Shown piece after piece: positions 1 to 5,428 of a stretch of DNA of 5,428 bases. The DNA lies in the NCBI GenBank assembly GCA_023410975.1, contig JAEYPG010000557.1:1-5428 (forward strand). Reading direction: 5' to 3'. How positions within the stretch are numbered: the stretch's first letter is position 1; the number at the start of each line of letters is the position of its first letter. The translations under genes and the position numbers were made by a program. The notes beneath the pieces were generated by a model that saw nothing but the letters and a program-made list of their open reading frames with translations, searched no databases and had not been told where the DNA came from. The stretch is from Pseudomonadota bacterium. GTDB lineage: Bacteria > Pseudomonadota > Gammaproteobacteria > Burkholderiales > Burkholderiaceae_C.

Positions 1-629
1 CCGCGGCGACCACCCGCCGCCTGCGCGCCGCACCCGGCGCGACGGCCGCTGCCGGGGTGCGCGAGCGGCTGCGCTGGGCACCGCTGGCCTTCGCGCTGGC
101 CGGCTACCTGATGTTCGGCCTGGGGTACATCGGCTACATGAGCTTCATCATCGCGCTGCTGCGCGAGCAGGGCCTCTCATCGGGCTGGCGCACCGGCTTC
201 TACGTGCTGCTGGGCGCGGGGGTGGTGGCCTCGTCGTGGCTGTGGGCCGGGCTGCTGCAGCGCGCCCGCGCGGGCGGGGCGCTGGCGCTGCTCAACGGGC
301 TGCTGGCGCTGGCGACGCTGCTGCCGGTGCTCAGCGCCCATCCGCTGCCGGTGTTCGTGTCGGGCGTGGTGTTCGGCGCGGTGTTCCTCTCGGTGGTGGC
401 CTCGACCACGGCGCTGGTGCGGCGCAATTTGCCGCCGGCGCTGTGGCCTTCGGGCATCGCGGCCTTCACCATCGTCTTCGCCGCCGGGCAGATCGCCGGC
501 CCCACGCTGGTGGGCTGGCTCGCCGACGGCCCCGGCGGATTGGCGCGCGGTTTCATCTGCTCCGCCGCGGCGCTCGCGCTGGGGGCGGTGCTGGCGCTGG
601 GGCAGCGGCCGCTTAAGCCGCAAGGCTGA
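1..629 (+). CDS. MFS transporter, YbfB/YjiJ-like, C-terminal half (5' truncated)
   Basis: This is an inner-membrane permease of the major facilitator superfamily; its substrate cannot be told from sequence. The reading frame (first full codon at base 3) is open to the window edge, so the gene starts upstream. A GTG at 57 is an internal valine, not a credible start. The first ~18 residues (AATTRRLRAAPGA...) look like the central cytoplasmic loop. About six hydrophobic segments follow, matching TM7-TM12. The first contains GYLMFGLGYIGYMSFIIALLREQG, a pattern I associate with YbfB/YjiJ-type MFS proteins. A later stretch, FTIVFAAGQIAGPTLVGWLADG, is typical of MFS TM11. The protein ends in a short polar tail (QRPLKPQG) with TGA at 627-629. 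That stop lies inside an inverted repeat shared with the convergent CoA-transferase gene. The MFS class is secure; the subfamily is my recognition from motif pattern. Confidence 0.87.
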   Translation, partial: AATTRRLRAAPGATAAAGVRERLRWAPLAFALAGYLMFGLGYIGYMSFIIALLREQGLSSGWRTGFYVLLGAGVVASSWLWAGLLQRARAGGALALLNGLLALATLLPVLSAHPLPVFVSGVVFGAVFLSVVASTTALVRRNLPPALWPSGIAAFTIVFAAGQIAGPTLVGWLADGPGGLARGFICSAAALALGAVLALGQRPLKPQG

Positions 630-763
630 TTCCAACTCTTCGTTGGCACTGAAAACCCGTTCGGGCTGAGCTTGTCGAAGCCCCCGGCGCAGCCGGCCCA
701 CAGGCCCTTCGACAAGCTCAGGGCGAACGGTGATCTTTCACTGCCGACTTGAAGTTGGAATCA
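627..763. repeat. Nested intergenic inverted repeat containing both convergent stop codons
   Basis: The whole gap between the MFS and CoA-transferase genes reads as one imperfect palindrome. The outer ends are an exact 11-bp inverted repeat, TGATTCCAACT at 627-637 and AGTTGGAATCA at 753-763. The next segment is related but diverged: TTGGCACTGAAA on the left and, in reverse complement, TCGGCAGTGAAA on the right. The core arms are 657-680 and 707-730, leaving arms of about 54 and 57 bases around a 26-base loop. The left end supplies the MFS stop (627-629). The right end supplies the CoA-transferase stop (761-763, TGA on the minus strand). This resembles a REP/BIME or small MITE-like element. 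Copy number cannot be judged from one window. Confidence 0.75.
657..730. terminator. Core hairpin, REP-like, possible bidirectional terminator
   Basis: The arms CCGTTCGGGCTGAGCTTGTC-GAAG (657-680) and CTTCGACAAGCTCAGGGCGA-ACGG (707-730) pair at 22 of 24 positions around a 26-base loop. The sequence CTTCGACAAGCTCAGG is, from memory, a recurrent intergenic motif in many proteobacterial genomes. Its position between two converging genes fits a transcription stop or mRNA 3'-end stabiliser for both. There is no long T-run next to the core stem, so classical intrinsic termination is uncertain. Confidence 0.5.
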
Positions 764-2692
764 CCCCTTCAACTGCTCCCGCGCCTCCGCCTCGCTGCCA
801 TACACCTGCGGGTCCACCCCCCGCGCCGCCAGTGCCGGTGCCAGCCGGGCGCGCACGAAGCCGGCGCTGCCGTAGCGCGTGACCTTCGAGTAGAAGCGCC
901 CGGCCGTGCGCTGCACCATCGCGGCCCAGTCGTCCTCCAGCGCGGCGTCGATCTGGAAGTGGTCGTAGTTCACCACCGCGCACAGCTTGCGCCCAAGGGG
1001 CTCCAGGCGCTGCGCGATCGCCCGCTCCACGGCCTCGATGTCCTCGCTGCTCTGCACCGCCAGGCGCTCGAAGTTCACGAAGAAGGTGCCGCTGTCCGCA
1101 TCCAGGTGCAGCCGCTCGGCCAGCGGGCGCGCCAGCAGACGCTCGCGCAGCTTCATCGGACCCGGCGCGAAAATGCAGGCCTCCATCAGCCGCGGCACCT
1201 CCTCGATGACGGGCTCGAAATCCATGCGCGCCAGGATGTCGCGCTCCAGCTCCACCCCCGGCGCGATCTCCACCAGCTGCAGCCCGCGCTCGTGCAGCCG
1301 GAACACGCAGCGCTCGGTCACGTACAGCGCCTCCTGCCCGCGGCGCAGGGCCTCGCGCCCGGCGTAGGTGCGCTGCTCCACCTCCCGCACGAACTTCGCC
1401 ACCGAGCCGTCGCCGGCGCAGAAGCTGCCCACGAACACCACCTTGCGCGCGTTCTGGCTGATGTTGATGAAGCCGCCCGCGCCCGCCAGCCGCGTGCCGA
1501 AGCGGCTGACGTTGAGGTTGCCCTGCGCATCGGCCTGCGCCAGGCCCAGGAAGGCCATGTCCAGCCCGCCGCCGTCGTAGAAGTCGAACTGGTAGGGCTG
1601 GTCGATCACCGCGTGCGGGTTCACCGCGGCGCCGAAGCTCAGCCCCGCCGCCGGGATGCCGCCCACCACGCCGGGCTCGGCCGTGAGCGTGATGAGGTCG
1701 ATCACCCGCTCCTGCGCCGCCACCGCCGCCACGCCCTCGGGCATGCCGATGCCCAGGTTCACCACCGCTCCCGGGCGCAGCTCCAGCGCGGCGCGGCGGG
1801 CGATGATGCGCCGCGCGTCCAGCGGCGCGCTGCCCGTGTCCGCGTGCGGCGCCACGCGCTGCGCCGGCAGCCGCACCTCGCCGGCGTAGGCGGGGTTGTA
1901 GGGCTCGGCGAAGGTCTGCATGTGCAGCTCGGGCTGCTCGGCCACCACCACGCAATCGACCATCACGCCGGGGATCTTCACCTGCCGCGGATGCAGCGAG
2001 CCGCGCTCGGCCAGGCGTTCGACCTGCACGATCACCAGCCCGCCGCTGTTGCGCGCGGCCATGGCGATGGACAGCACCTCCAGCGTCAGCGCCTCGCGCT
2101 CCATGGTGACGTTGCCGTCCAGGTCGGCCGTGGTGCCGCGCAGCAGCGCCACGTCGATGGGGAAGGTTTTATAGAAAAGGAACTCTTCGCCATCGATTTC
2201 CATCAGCCGGACCAGATCGTCCCTGCTGCGGCTGTTGACGCGGCCCCCGCCGTGGCGCGGGTCCACGAAGGTTTGCAAGCCCACGCGCGAGAGCTGGCCC
2301 GGCTTGCCGGCGGCGATGTCGCGGAAGAGCTGCGAGATCACGCCCTGCGGCAGGTTCCAGGCCTCGATGCGGTTCTCCACCGCCAGCCGCTGCAGCCCCG
2401 GCACCAGCCCCCAGTGCCCGCCGACGACGCGCTTGAGCAGCCCCTCGTGCGCCAGGTGGTTCAGGCCGCGCTTGGCGCCGTCGCCCTGTCCAGCGGCGTA
2501 GACCAGCGTGAGGTCCCGCGGCGTGCCAGTGCTGGTGAAACGCTGTTCCAGCGCCACCGCCAGGTTCTCGGCGAAGCCGATGCCCACGAAGCCGCCGGTG
2601 GCCACCGTGGCGCCGTCGGGAATGAGTTGCACCGCTTCCTCGGCGGTCACCACCTTGTCGGCGGGGCGGAAGGTCGTCTCCCTGTGTCGCAT
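761..2692 (-). CDS. Fused acyl-CoA:acetate/propionate CoA-transferase (class I) with C-terminal extension
   Basis: This 643-residue cytoplasmic enzyme is predicted to move CoA between short-chain acyl-CoAs and free acids such as acetate or propionate, through a glutamyl-CoA thioester. The alpha-like domain (~10-270) carries ATGGFVGIGFAENL and GAKRGLNHLAHEGLLKRVVGGHWGL. The beta-like domain (~280-518) carries VNLGIGMPEGVA and LTAEPGVVGGIPAAG, with Glu339 as the probable catalytic residue (equivalent to Glu333 of E. coli YdiF). Further matches are YQFDFYDGGGLD, GNLNVSRFG, GGFINISQNA, YVTERCVF and IAPGVELERDIL, all close to propionate CoA-transferase (Pct). Pct and YdiF are about 520-530 residues, so ~125 C-terminal residues (519-643) are extra. 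The ATG at 2690-2692 follows a strong AGGAGG. A longer in-frame start near 2884 would run into the divergent gene and is rejected. A pct or ydiF name is plausible, but the substrate is unproven. Confidence 0.93.
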   Translation of the reverse strand: MRHRETTFRPADKVVTAEEAVQLIPDGATVATGGFVGIGFAENLAVALEQRFTSTGTPRDLTLVYAAGQGDGAKRGLNHLAHEGLLKRVVGGHWGLVPGLQRLAVENRIEAWNLPQGVISQLFRDIAAGKPGQLSRVGLQTFVDPRHGGGRVNSRSRDDLVRLMEIDGEEFLFYKTFPIDVALLRGTTADLDGNVTMEREALTLEVLSIAMAARNSGGLVIVQVERLAERGSLHPRQVKIPGVMVDCVVVAEQPELHMQTFAEPYNPAYAGEVRLPAQRVAPHADTGSAPLDARRIIARRAALELRPGAVVNLGIGMPEGVAAVAAQERVIDLITLTAEPGVVGGIPAAGLSFGAAVNPHAVIDQPYQFDFYDGGGLDMAFLGLAQADAQGNLNVSRFGTRLAGAGGFINISQNARKVVFVGSFCAGDGSVAKFVREVEQRTYAGREALRRGQEALYVTERCVFRLHERGLQLVEIAPGVELERDILARMDFEPVIEEVPRLMEACIFAPGPMKLRERLLARPLAERLHLDADSGTFFVNFERLAVQSSEDIEAVERAIAQRLEPLGRKLCAVVNYDHFQIDAALEDDWAAMVQRTAGRFYSKVTRYGSAGFVRARLAPALAARGVDPQVYGSEAEAREQLKG

Positions 2693-2763
2693 GCGCTCCT
2701 CCTGGGAAGGTCGCCGTCGTCGGCGCTGGCAGCATACGCGGCTCGATTTACAGGGAGCCGCGC
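2693..2763. promoter_or_regulatory. Divergent promoter region between CoA-transferase and phosphoesterase genes
   Basis: These 71 bases are all that separate two genes transcribed away from each other, so both promoters, or at least their control sites, probably lie here or just inside the neighbouring genes. The only A/T-rich island is GATTTACA around 2745-2752 (TGTAAATC on the minus strand), a weak candidate for a -10 element in either direction. I could not find a convincing -35/-10 pair, so the exact promoters are not called. Confidence 0.5.
2698..2703 (-). promoter_or_regulatory. Ribosome binding site fixing the CoA-transferase start
   Basis: On the minus strand AGGAGG lies five bases before ATG (AGGAGGAGCGCATG). 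It is the best Shine-Dalgarno match near this gene. It selects the start at 2692 over the upstream in-frame codon, whose extra 64 residues are Pro/Ala/Arg-rich and lack any family similarity. Confidence 0.85.
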
Positions 2764-2767
2764 ATGC
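2732..2767. promoter_or_regulatory. Palindrome over the phosphoesterase RBS and start codon
   Basis: GCATACGCGGCTC (2732-2744) and GAGCCGCGCATGC (2755-2767) are inverted copies with one mismatch in 13, separated by ten bases (GATTTACAGG). The inner 8 bp (CGCGGCTC/GAGCCGCG) are perfect. The right arm contains the end of the AGGGAG Shine-Dalgarno (2752-2757) and the ATG (2764-2766). As DNA it could be a repressor operator. As RNA, if transcription starts upstream of 2732, it could fold to hide the start of translation. Either role is inference. Confidence 0.45.
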
Positions 2768-3843
2768 ACCGTCACCATCCTTCAGTTCCGGCCGCCGCCC
2801 CGCGTGCCGCGCCGCGGCGCCTGCTGGCCAGCCTGGCGCTGGTGGCGGCGCTGCTGGGCGGCTGCGCCCAGCCCGATGCCGCACCGGTGCGCGAGCGCGC
2901 GCCGCAGCGCAGCGACTTCAGCTTCGCGCTCATGGGCGACATGCCCTACAGCCCGCGCGAGGTGAAGGCCGTGGATGCGCTCATCGACGATCTCAATGCC
3001 GACCGGGACCTGGCCTTCGTGCTGCACGTGGGCGACATCAAGGGCGGCGGCGAGCGCTGCGACGAGGACCTGCTGCGCAGCCGGCTGCAGCAGCTGCGGC
3101 GGGTGGAGCCGCCGCTGCTCTACACACCCGGCGACAACGAGTGGACCGACTGCCACCGCCCAAGCAACGGCAGCTACGTGCCCACCGACCGGCTGGCGCT
3201 GCTGCGGCGCCTGGCCTATCCCGAGCCGGGGCGCAGCCTGGGCCAGCGGCCCATGGCCGTGCGCTCCCAGGCGCGCGAGCAGCCGGCGCACGCGGCCTTC
3301 GTCGAGAACGTGATGTTCGAGCGCCAGGGCGTGGTGGTGGCCACGCTGCACGTGGTGGGCAGCCGCAACGGCATGGTGTCGTGGATGGCCTTGGACCCCA
3401 GCGATGGCGTCAAGCGCACCAACCCGCTGCGCGGCGCCGAGGTGGAGTCGCGGCAGGCGGCCAACCTGGCGTGGCTGGACCGGGTGTTCGACGAGGCCGC
3501 GCGCATCCGCGCGGCGGGCGTGGTGCTGGCGTGGCACGCCAACCCGCGCTTCGAGGCCGCGCCGGGCACGCTGGAGCGGCAGGGCTTCCAGCCGGTGCTG
3601 GACAAGCTGCGCGAGCGCGCCGCGGCCTTCGGCCGCCCGGTGCTGCTGCTGCAGGGCGACGACCACGTGTTCCTCGTGGACAAGCCCTGGATGCGAGAAG
3701 GCTCCACCGAGCCGCCCCTGCCCAACCTCACGCGCGTGCAGACCTGGGGCGCACCCAAGCTGCGCTGGATCAAGGTGCACGTGGCGCCGGGCACGCCGGA
3801 GGTGTTTCAGATCGGGGAGCAGCGGGTGGAGGGCAATCCCTGA
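2764..3843 (+). CDS. Lipoprotein of the calcineurin-like metallophosphoesterase superfamily
   Basis: This 359-residue protein is a predicted periplasm-facing, lipid-anchored hydrolase of phosphoester bonds; its substrate is unknown. The N-terminus has basic residues, then the hydrophobic stretch LLASLALVAALLGGC, with lipobox cysteine Cys34. Ala at +2 argues for sorting to the outer membrane. The metallophosphoesterase motifs appear in order: GDMPY (Asp59), HVGDIKGG (Asp91), TPGDNEW (Asp124, Asn125, Glu126), AWHAN (His258) and QGDDHVF (Asp299, Asp300, His301). These suit a two-metal site. Cys99 and Cys130 flank the second and third motifs and may form a disulfide. The ATG at 2764 has AGGGAG six bases upstream. 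The gene diverges from the CoA-transferase and converges on the transglycosylase, so it is probably monocistronic. The superfamily is clear, but I do not recognise a named family member. Confidence 0.88.
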   Translation: MHRHHPSVPAAAPRAAPRRLLASLALVAALLGGCAQPDAAPVRERAPQRSDFSFALMGDMPYSPREVKAVDALIDDLNADRDLAFVLHVGDIKGGGERCDEDLLRSRLQQLRRVEPPLLYTPGDNEWTDCHRPSNGSYVPTDRLALLRRLAYPEPGRSLGQRPMAVRSQAREQPAHAAFVENVMFERQGVVVATLHVVGSRNGMVSWMALDPSDGVKRTNPLRGAEVESRQAANLAWLDRVFDEAARIRAAGVVLAWHANPRFEAAPGTLERQGFQPVLDKLRERAAAFGRPVLLLQGDDHVFLVDKPWMREGSTEPPLPNLTRVQTWGAPKLRWIKVHVAPGTPEVFQIGEQRVEGNP

Positions 3844-3883
3844 GCAGAGCTGACGGCGTGGGCGGGATACCGGCCTTGTCCGA

Positions 3884-3910
3884 GTAGGCCGCGTGCCTCG
3901 GCCGGCCTAC
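3884..3910. terminator. Hairpin at the phosphoesterase/transglycosylase convergence
   Basis: GTAGGCCG (3884-3891) and CGGCCTAC (3903-3910) form a perfect 8-bp stem with an 11-base loop, in the 63-bp space between two converging genes. The stem overlaps the transglycosylase stop codon (TAG on the minus strand, 3907-3909). No T-run follows on either strand, so this is a candidate bidirectional terminator only. Confidence 0.45.
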
Positions 3911-4881
3911 CGCCCCCGGCGCTGGCTCACCGTCTCCACCCGCGGCTTGCGGATGAGATCCAGGCGCGGCGAGGGGCGCGTCACGCTGGCGTCGTAGGGG
4001 TGGTCCGTGATGCCCGCGGCGTCGAGCACCTTGGCGACGTAGCCGCGCGTCTCCTCGTAGGGCGGCACGCCCAGGTGGCGGTCCACCGTGCCCTCGCCGG
4101 CGTTGTAGGCGGCAGCCACGAGCTTCAGGTCGCCCTCGAAGTACGCCAGCAGCCAGCGCAGGTAGGCCAGGCCGCCGCGCACGTTCTGCACCGGGTCGAA
4201 CGGGTCGCGCACGTTGAAGCGCTCGGCCGTGGCGGGGATGAGCTGCATCAGCCCCTGCGCGTTCTTGGGCGAGACGGCGGCCGGGTTGAAGTTGGACTCG
4301 GCCTGCATGATCGCCAGCGCCAGCTCGGGCTGGATGCGGTACTGCGGCGCGAGCTTCTTCACCAGCTCCACCATCTTCTTCGGCGCGGTGTTGAACAGCC
4401 GCGTGCGCTGCGCCGGGTCCACTACCAGGCCCGGGCGCGCGTTGCCGTTGATCATGGTGATGACGGCCGGCGGCGGCGCCGGCGGCAGCATGCAGTCGGG
4501 CTGCTCTGGAGCGACGCCGCTGAACATGCGCTTGAGCACTTCCGCGCCCTGCGGAATGCCCTTGTCCGCGGCGAGCTGGAACATGTGCGCAGCCCAGGCG
4601 TCGTTGCGCGCCACGCCGCGGCCGTAGGCGTAGATCCAGCCCAGGCGGAACTGCGATTCCGCGTCGCCCGCGCGCGCGGCGCGGCAGTACATCGCCGCGG
4701 CGAAGGCGTCGTCGCGCGGCACGCCGTCGCCCTTCTCGTAGCGCTCGGCATCGGCGCGCAGCAGCAGGGCCATGCGCAGGCGCGATTCGGCGTCCTCCCG
4801 CGGCGCGGCGGCCAGCGCGGCAGCGCCGGACAACATCAGCAGGGCGGCTGCGGCGCAGCGTTTCAGCACGGCAGGACTCAT
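3907..4881 (-). CDS. Secreted lytic transglycosylase with Sel1 repeats and SLT domain
   Basis: This 324-residue periplasmic enzyme is predicted to cleave the MurNAc-GlcNAc bond of peptidoglycan, forming 1,6-anhydro-muropeptides. A signal peptide spans residues 1 to ~26 (ALKR-type n-region, hydrophobic core, likely cut near ALA-AA). Two Sel1-type repeats follow at ~36-72 and ~73-110 (AERYEKGDGVPRDDAFAAAM; RLGWIYAYGRGVARNDAWAA). A proline-rich linker (LPPAPPPA, ~132-139) precedes the SLT domain (~165-292). Glu195 in AESNFNP is the catalytic acid. GLMQLIPATAERF (210-222) and AAAYNAGEGTV (256-266) are the other family-1 hallmarks. Cys66 and Cys130 could pair in the periplasm. The start at 4881 gives the signal peptide immediately and has GAGGAG nine bases upstream. 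The frame stays open to 5265, but those residues resemble noncoding high-GC translation. Sel1 repeats suggest a protein-partner surface. Confidence 0.92.
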   Translation of the reverse strand: MSPAVLKRCAAAALLMLSGAAALAAAPREDAESRLRMALLLRADAERYEKGDGVPRDDAFAAAMYCRAARAGDAESQFRLGWIYAYGRGVARNDAWAAHMFQLAADKGIPQGAEVLKRMFSGVAPEQPDCMLPPAPPPAVITMINGNARPGLVVDPAQRTRLFNTAPKKMVELVKKLAPQYRIQPELALAIMQAESNFNPAAVSPKNAQGLMQLIPATAERFNVRDPFDPVQNVRGGLAYLRWLLAYFEGDLKLVAAAYNAGEGTVDRHLGVPPYEETRGYVAKVLDAAGITDHPYDASVTRPSPRLDLIRKPRVETVSQRRGR

Positions 4882-4890
4882 GGGCGCTGG

Positions 4891-4896
4891 CTCCTC
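4891..4896 (-). promoter_or_regulatory. Ribosome binding site of the transglycosylase
   Basis: GAGGAG on the minus strand ends nine bases before ATG at 4881. It supports this start, which also places a normal signal peptide at the N-terminus, over the longer open frame reaching 5265. Confidence 0.7.
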
Positions 4897-5247
4897 AAGC
4901 GGTGCAACGGTCGAAGCGGCGGACGGCGGGCGGGAAATCGGTACTTGGGGCGATTGACAGGCGGCCGTGGTGAGGTCATGGGCGGCGCCAGGGGGCGTCG
5001 GACAGCGGAGGAACGCAGGTTCGGCATCCCCGCAGTCGCGGACAACCCCCGGAGCAAACGGTTGCCGCGGCGACTGGTGCGCGGCAGTGGAGGACAGCGC
5101 AAGGCGGGCTGGATCGCCGCCGCACGGGGGCGCCATCCCTCTCCGGGGTGATGGGTTAGGTGGCGCAGCCGCGGCAATCAACCCGGGAAAAGGCCGTGCC
5201 CAGGGCTGCAGGGCCCTGCGGATGAACGGGGCCGGAGGGGGCAAGAA

Positions 5248-5283
5248 ATGCCACCAGACCGGCATGGGCCGGGCGCGGCCCGG
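5248..5283 (-). terminator. Possible terminator after the sigma-54 regulator gene
   Basis: Seven bases past the regulator stop is a GC stem, CCGGGC/GCCCGG (5269-5274, 5278-5283), with a 3-base loop. Next comes a weaker 5-bp stem, ATGCC/GGCAT (5248-5252, 5261-5265), which on the minus strand runs into TTTCTT. Neither is a textbook terminator alone; the pair may act together. This is a low-confidence call. Confidence 0.3.
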
Positions 5284-5290
5284 AGGGACA

Positions 5291-5428
5291 TCAGCCCTCG
5301 GCCTTGAACGCCGCCGCCGACAGGTTCAGCCGCTTGAGCTTGTCGTGCAGCGTCTGCTTGGGCACGCCCAGCGTGCGCGCGGCGGCGCTGATCTCGCCGC
5401 CGTGCCGGCGCAGCGCCTGGGTGATGAC
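5291..5428 (-). CDS. Sigma-54-dependent response regulator, C-terminal Fis-type HTH (partial)
   Basis: Only the last 45 residues are present; the gene starts beyond the right edge. They read VITQALRRHGGEISAAARTL followed by GVPKQTLHDKLKRLNLSAAA and FKAEG, then TGA (5291-5293 in plus coordinates). The pattern HGGxIxxAARxLGVPKQTLxxKLKRL is the Fis/HTH_8 DNA-binding helix-turn-helix that ends NtrC-family activators, in which the tryptic-core AAA+ domain precedes it. The VPKQTL(H/Y)DKLKRL wording is closest, in my memory, to DctD, the C4-dicarboxylate transport response regulator, so a two-component activator is the favoured reading. The receiver and AAA+ domains are not visible, so the exact family member and its partner kinase remain inference. 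It lies on the same strand as the transglycosylase but 409 bp upstream. Confidence 0.82.
   Translation of the reverse strand, partial: VITQALRRHGGEISAAARTLGVPKQTLHDKLKRLNLSAAAFKAEG

Larger units (their letters stand above)
4882..5290. other. 409-bp intergenic region upstream of the transglycosylase
   Basis: I see no gene here. The frames open across it encode low-complexity Pro/Arg/Ala sequence with no recognisable domain. It must hold the transglycosylase promoter and leader, reading leftward, unless the gene is cotranscribed with the regulator to its right. A small inverted repeat, AATCG (4936-4940) and CGATT (4951-4955), sits about 55-75 bases before the start codon in the only moderately A/T-rich patch. 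TTGACA at 4954-4959 on the plus strand has no matching -10. No confident promoter, riboswitch or small RNA could be called. Confidence 0.55.

Noticed and set aside
57..629. A short complete MFS gene starting at GTG 57
   Set aside because: The frame is open to the window edge, no Shine-Dalgarno precedes the GTG, and only six membrane segments would be encoded. A truncated 12-TM permease explains it better.
627..763. CRISPR repeat or attachment site
   Set aside because: The repeat is a single inverted pair, not a direct array, and no integrase, tRNA or Cas gene is nearby.
2693..2884. A 64-residue N-terminal extension of the CoA-transferase
   Set aside because: It would overlap the divergent phosphoesterase gene, has no family similarity, and ignores the strong AGGAGG before the ATG at 2692.
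749..2965. A 738-codon open frame on the plus strand
   Set aside because: It is antisense to the CoA-transferase, rich in His/Arg/Gln/Ala, lacks domain motifs, and overlaps the phosphoesterase gene. It is a high-GC shadow.
2508..3887. A 459-codon plus-strand frame overlapping both neighbours
   Set aside because: It is Ala/Arg/Gly-rich low-complexity sequence out of frame with the phosphoesterase, whose lipobox and metal motifs are clear.
4954..4959. Plus-strand TTGACA as a promoter -35 element
   Set aside because: There is no -10-like sequence 16-18 bases downstream and no plus-strand gene follows.
4000..5151. A 383-codon plus-strand frame
   Set aside because: It is antisense to the transglycosylase, with the His/Arg/Val/Leu bias typical of reverse-strand shadows and no recognisable domain.
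4882..5265. A 128-residue N-terminal extension of the transglycosylase
   Set aside because: It would bury the signal peptide in the middle of the protein, and its composition is noncoding-like.

Overview
This is a high-GC window, with G or C strongly favoured at third codon positions, so antisense and shifted frames stay open over long stretches. The gene content fits a betaproteobacterium, most likely Burkholderiales and perhaps Comamonadaceae: a YbfB-type MFS permease, a propionate-CoA-transferase-like enzyme, a lipoprotein metallophosphoesterase, an SLT/Sel1 lytic transglycosylase and a sigma-54 (NtrC/DctD-like) regulator. The taxon is inferred from protein character and base composition only. 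Nothing suggests a phage, plasmid, CRISPR array or defence island. No rRNA or tRNA gene was recognised.

Layout. Bases 1-629 (+) hold the C-terminal half of an MFS transporter, cut by the window edge. It converges on a 643-residue fused acyl-CoA:carboxylate CoA-transferase (761-2692, -). The gap between them is filled by a nested inverted repeat (about 627-763), and the two TGA stop codons lie in its mirror-image ends. A 71-bp divergent intergenic region (2693-2763) separates the CoA-transferase from a predicted outer-membrane lipoprotein of the calcineurin-like phosphoesterase superfamily (2764-3843, +). A 13-bp-arm palindrome covers the phosphoesterase ribosome binding site and start codon. 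The phosphoesterase converges on a secreted lytic transglycosylase with two Sel1 repeats (3907-4881, -), and a hairpin spans the junction. A 409-bp non-coding stretch follows. At the right edge is the C-terminal Fis-type helix-turn-helix of a sigma-54-dependent regulator (5291-5428, -).

How the genes work together. Strands alternate, so apart from the possible shared control region at 2693-2763 these look like independent single-gene units rather than one operon. The CoA-transferase would activate short-chain acids in the cytoplasm. The phosphoesterase and transglycosylase are predicted to act in the periplasm or outer membrane. If the regulator at the edge is DctD-like, it would control C4-dicarboxylate uptake through genes outside the window. 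I found no convincing evidence of a new multi-gene system. The items most worth following up are the nested inverted repeat, the extra C-terminal domain of the CoA-transferase, and the palindrome over the phosphoesterase start.
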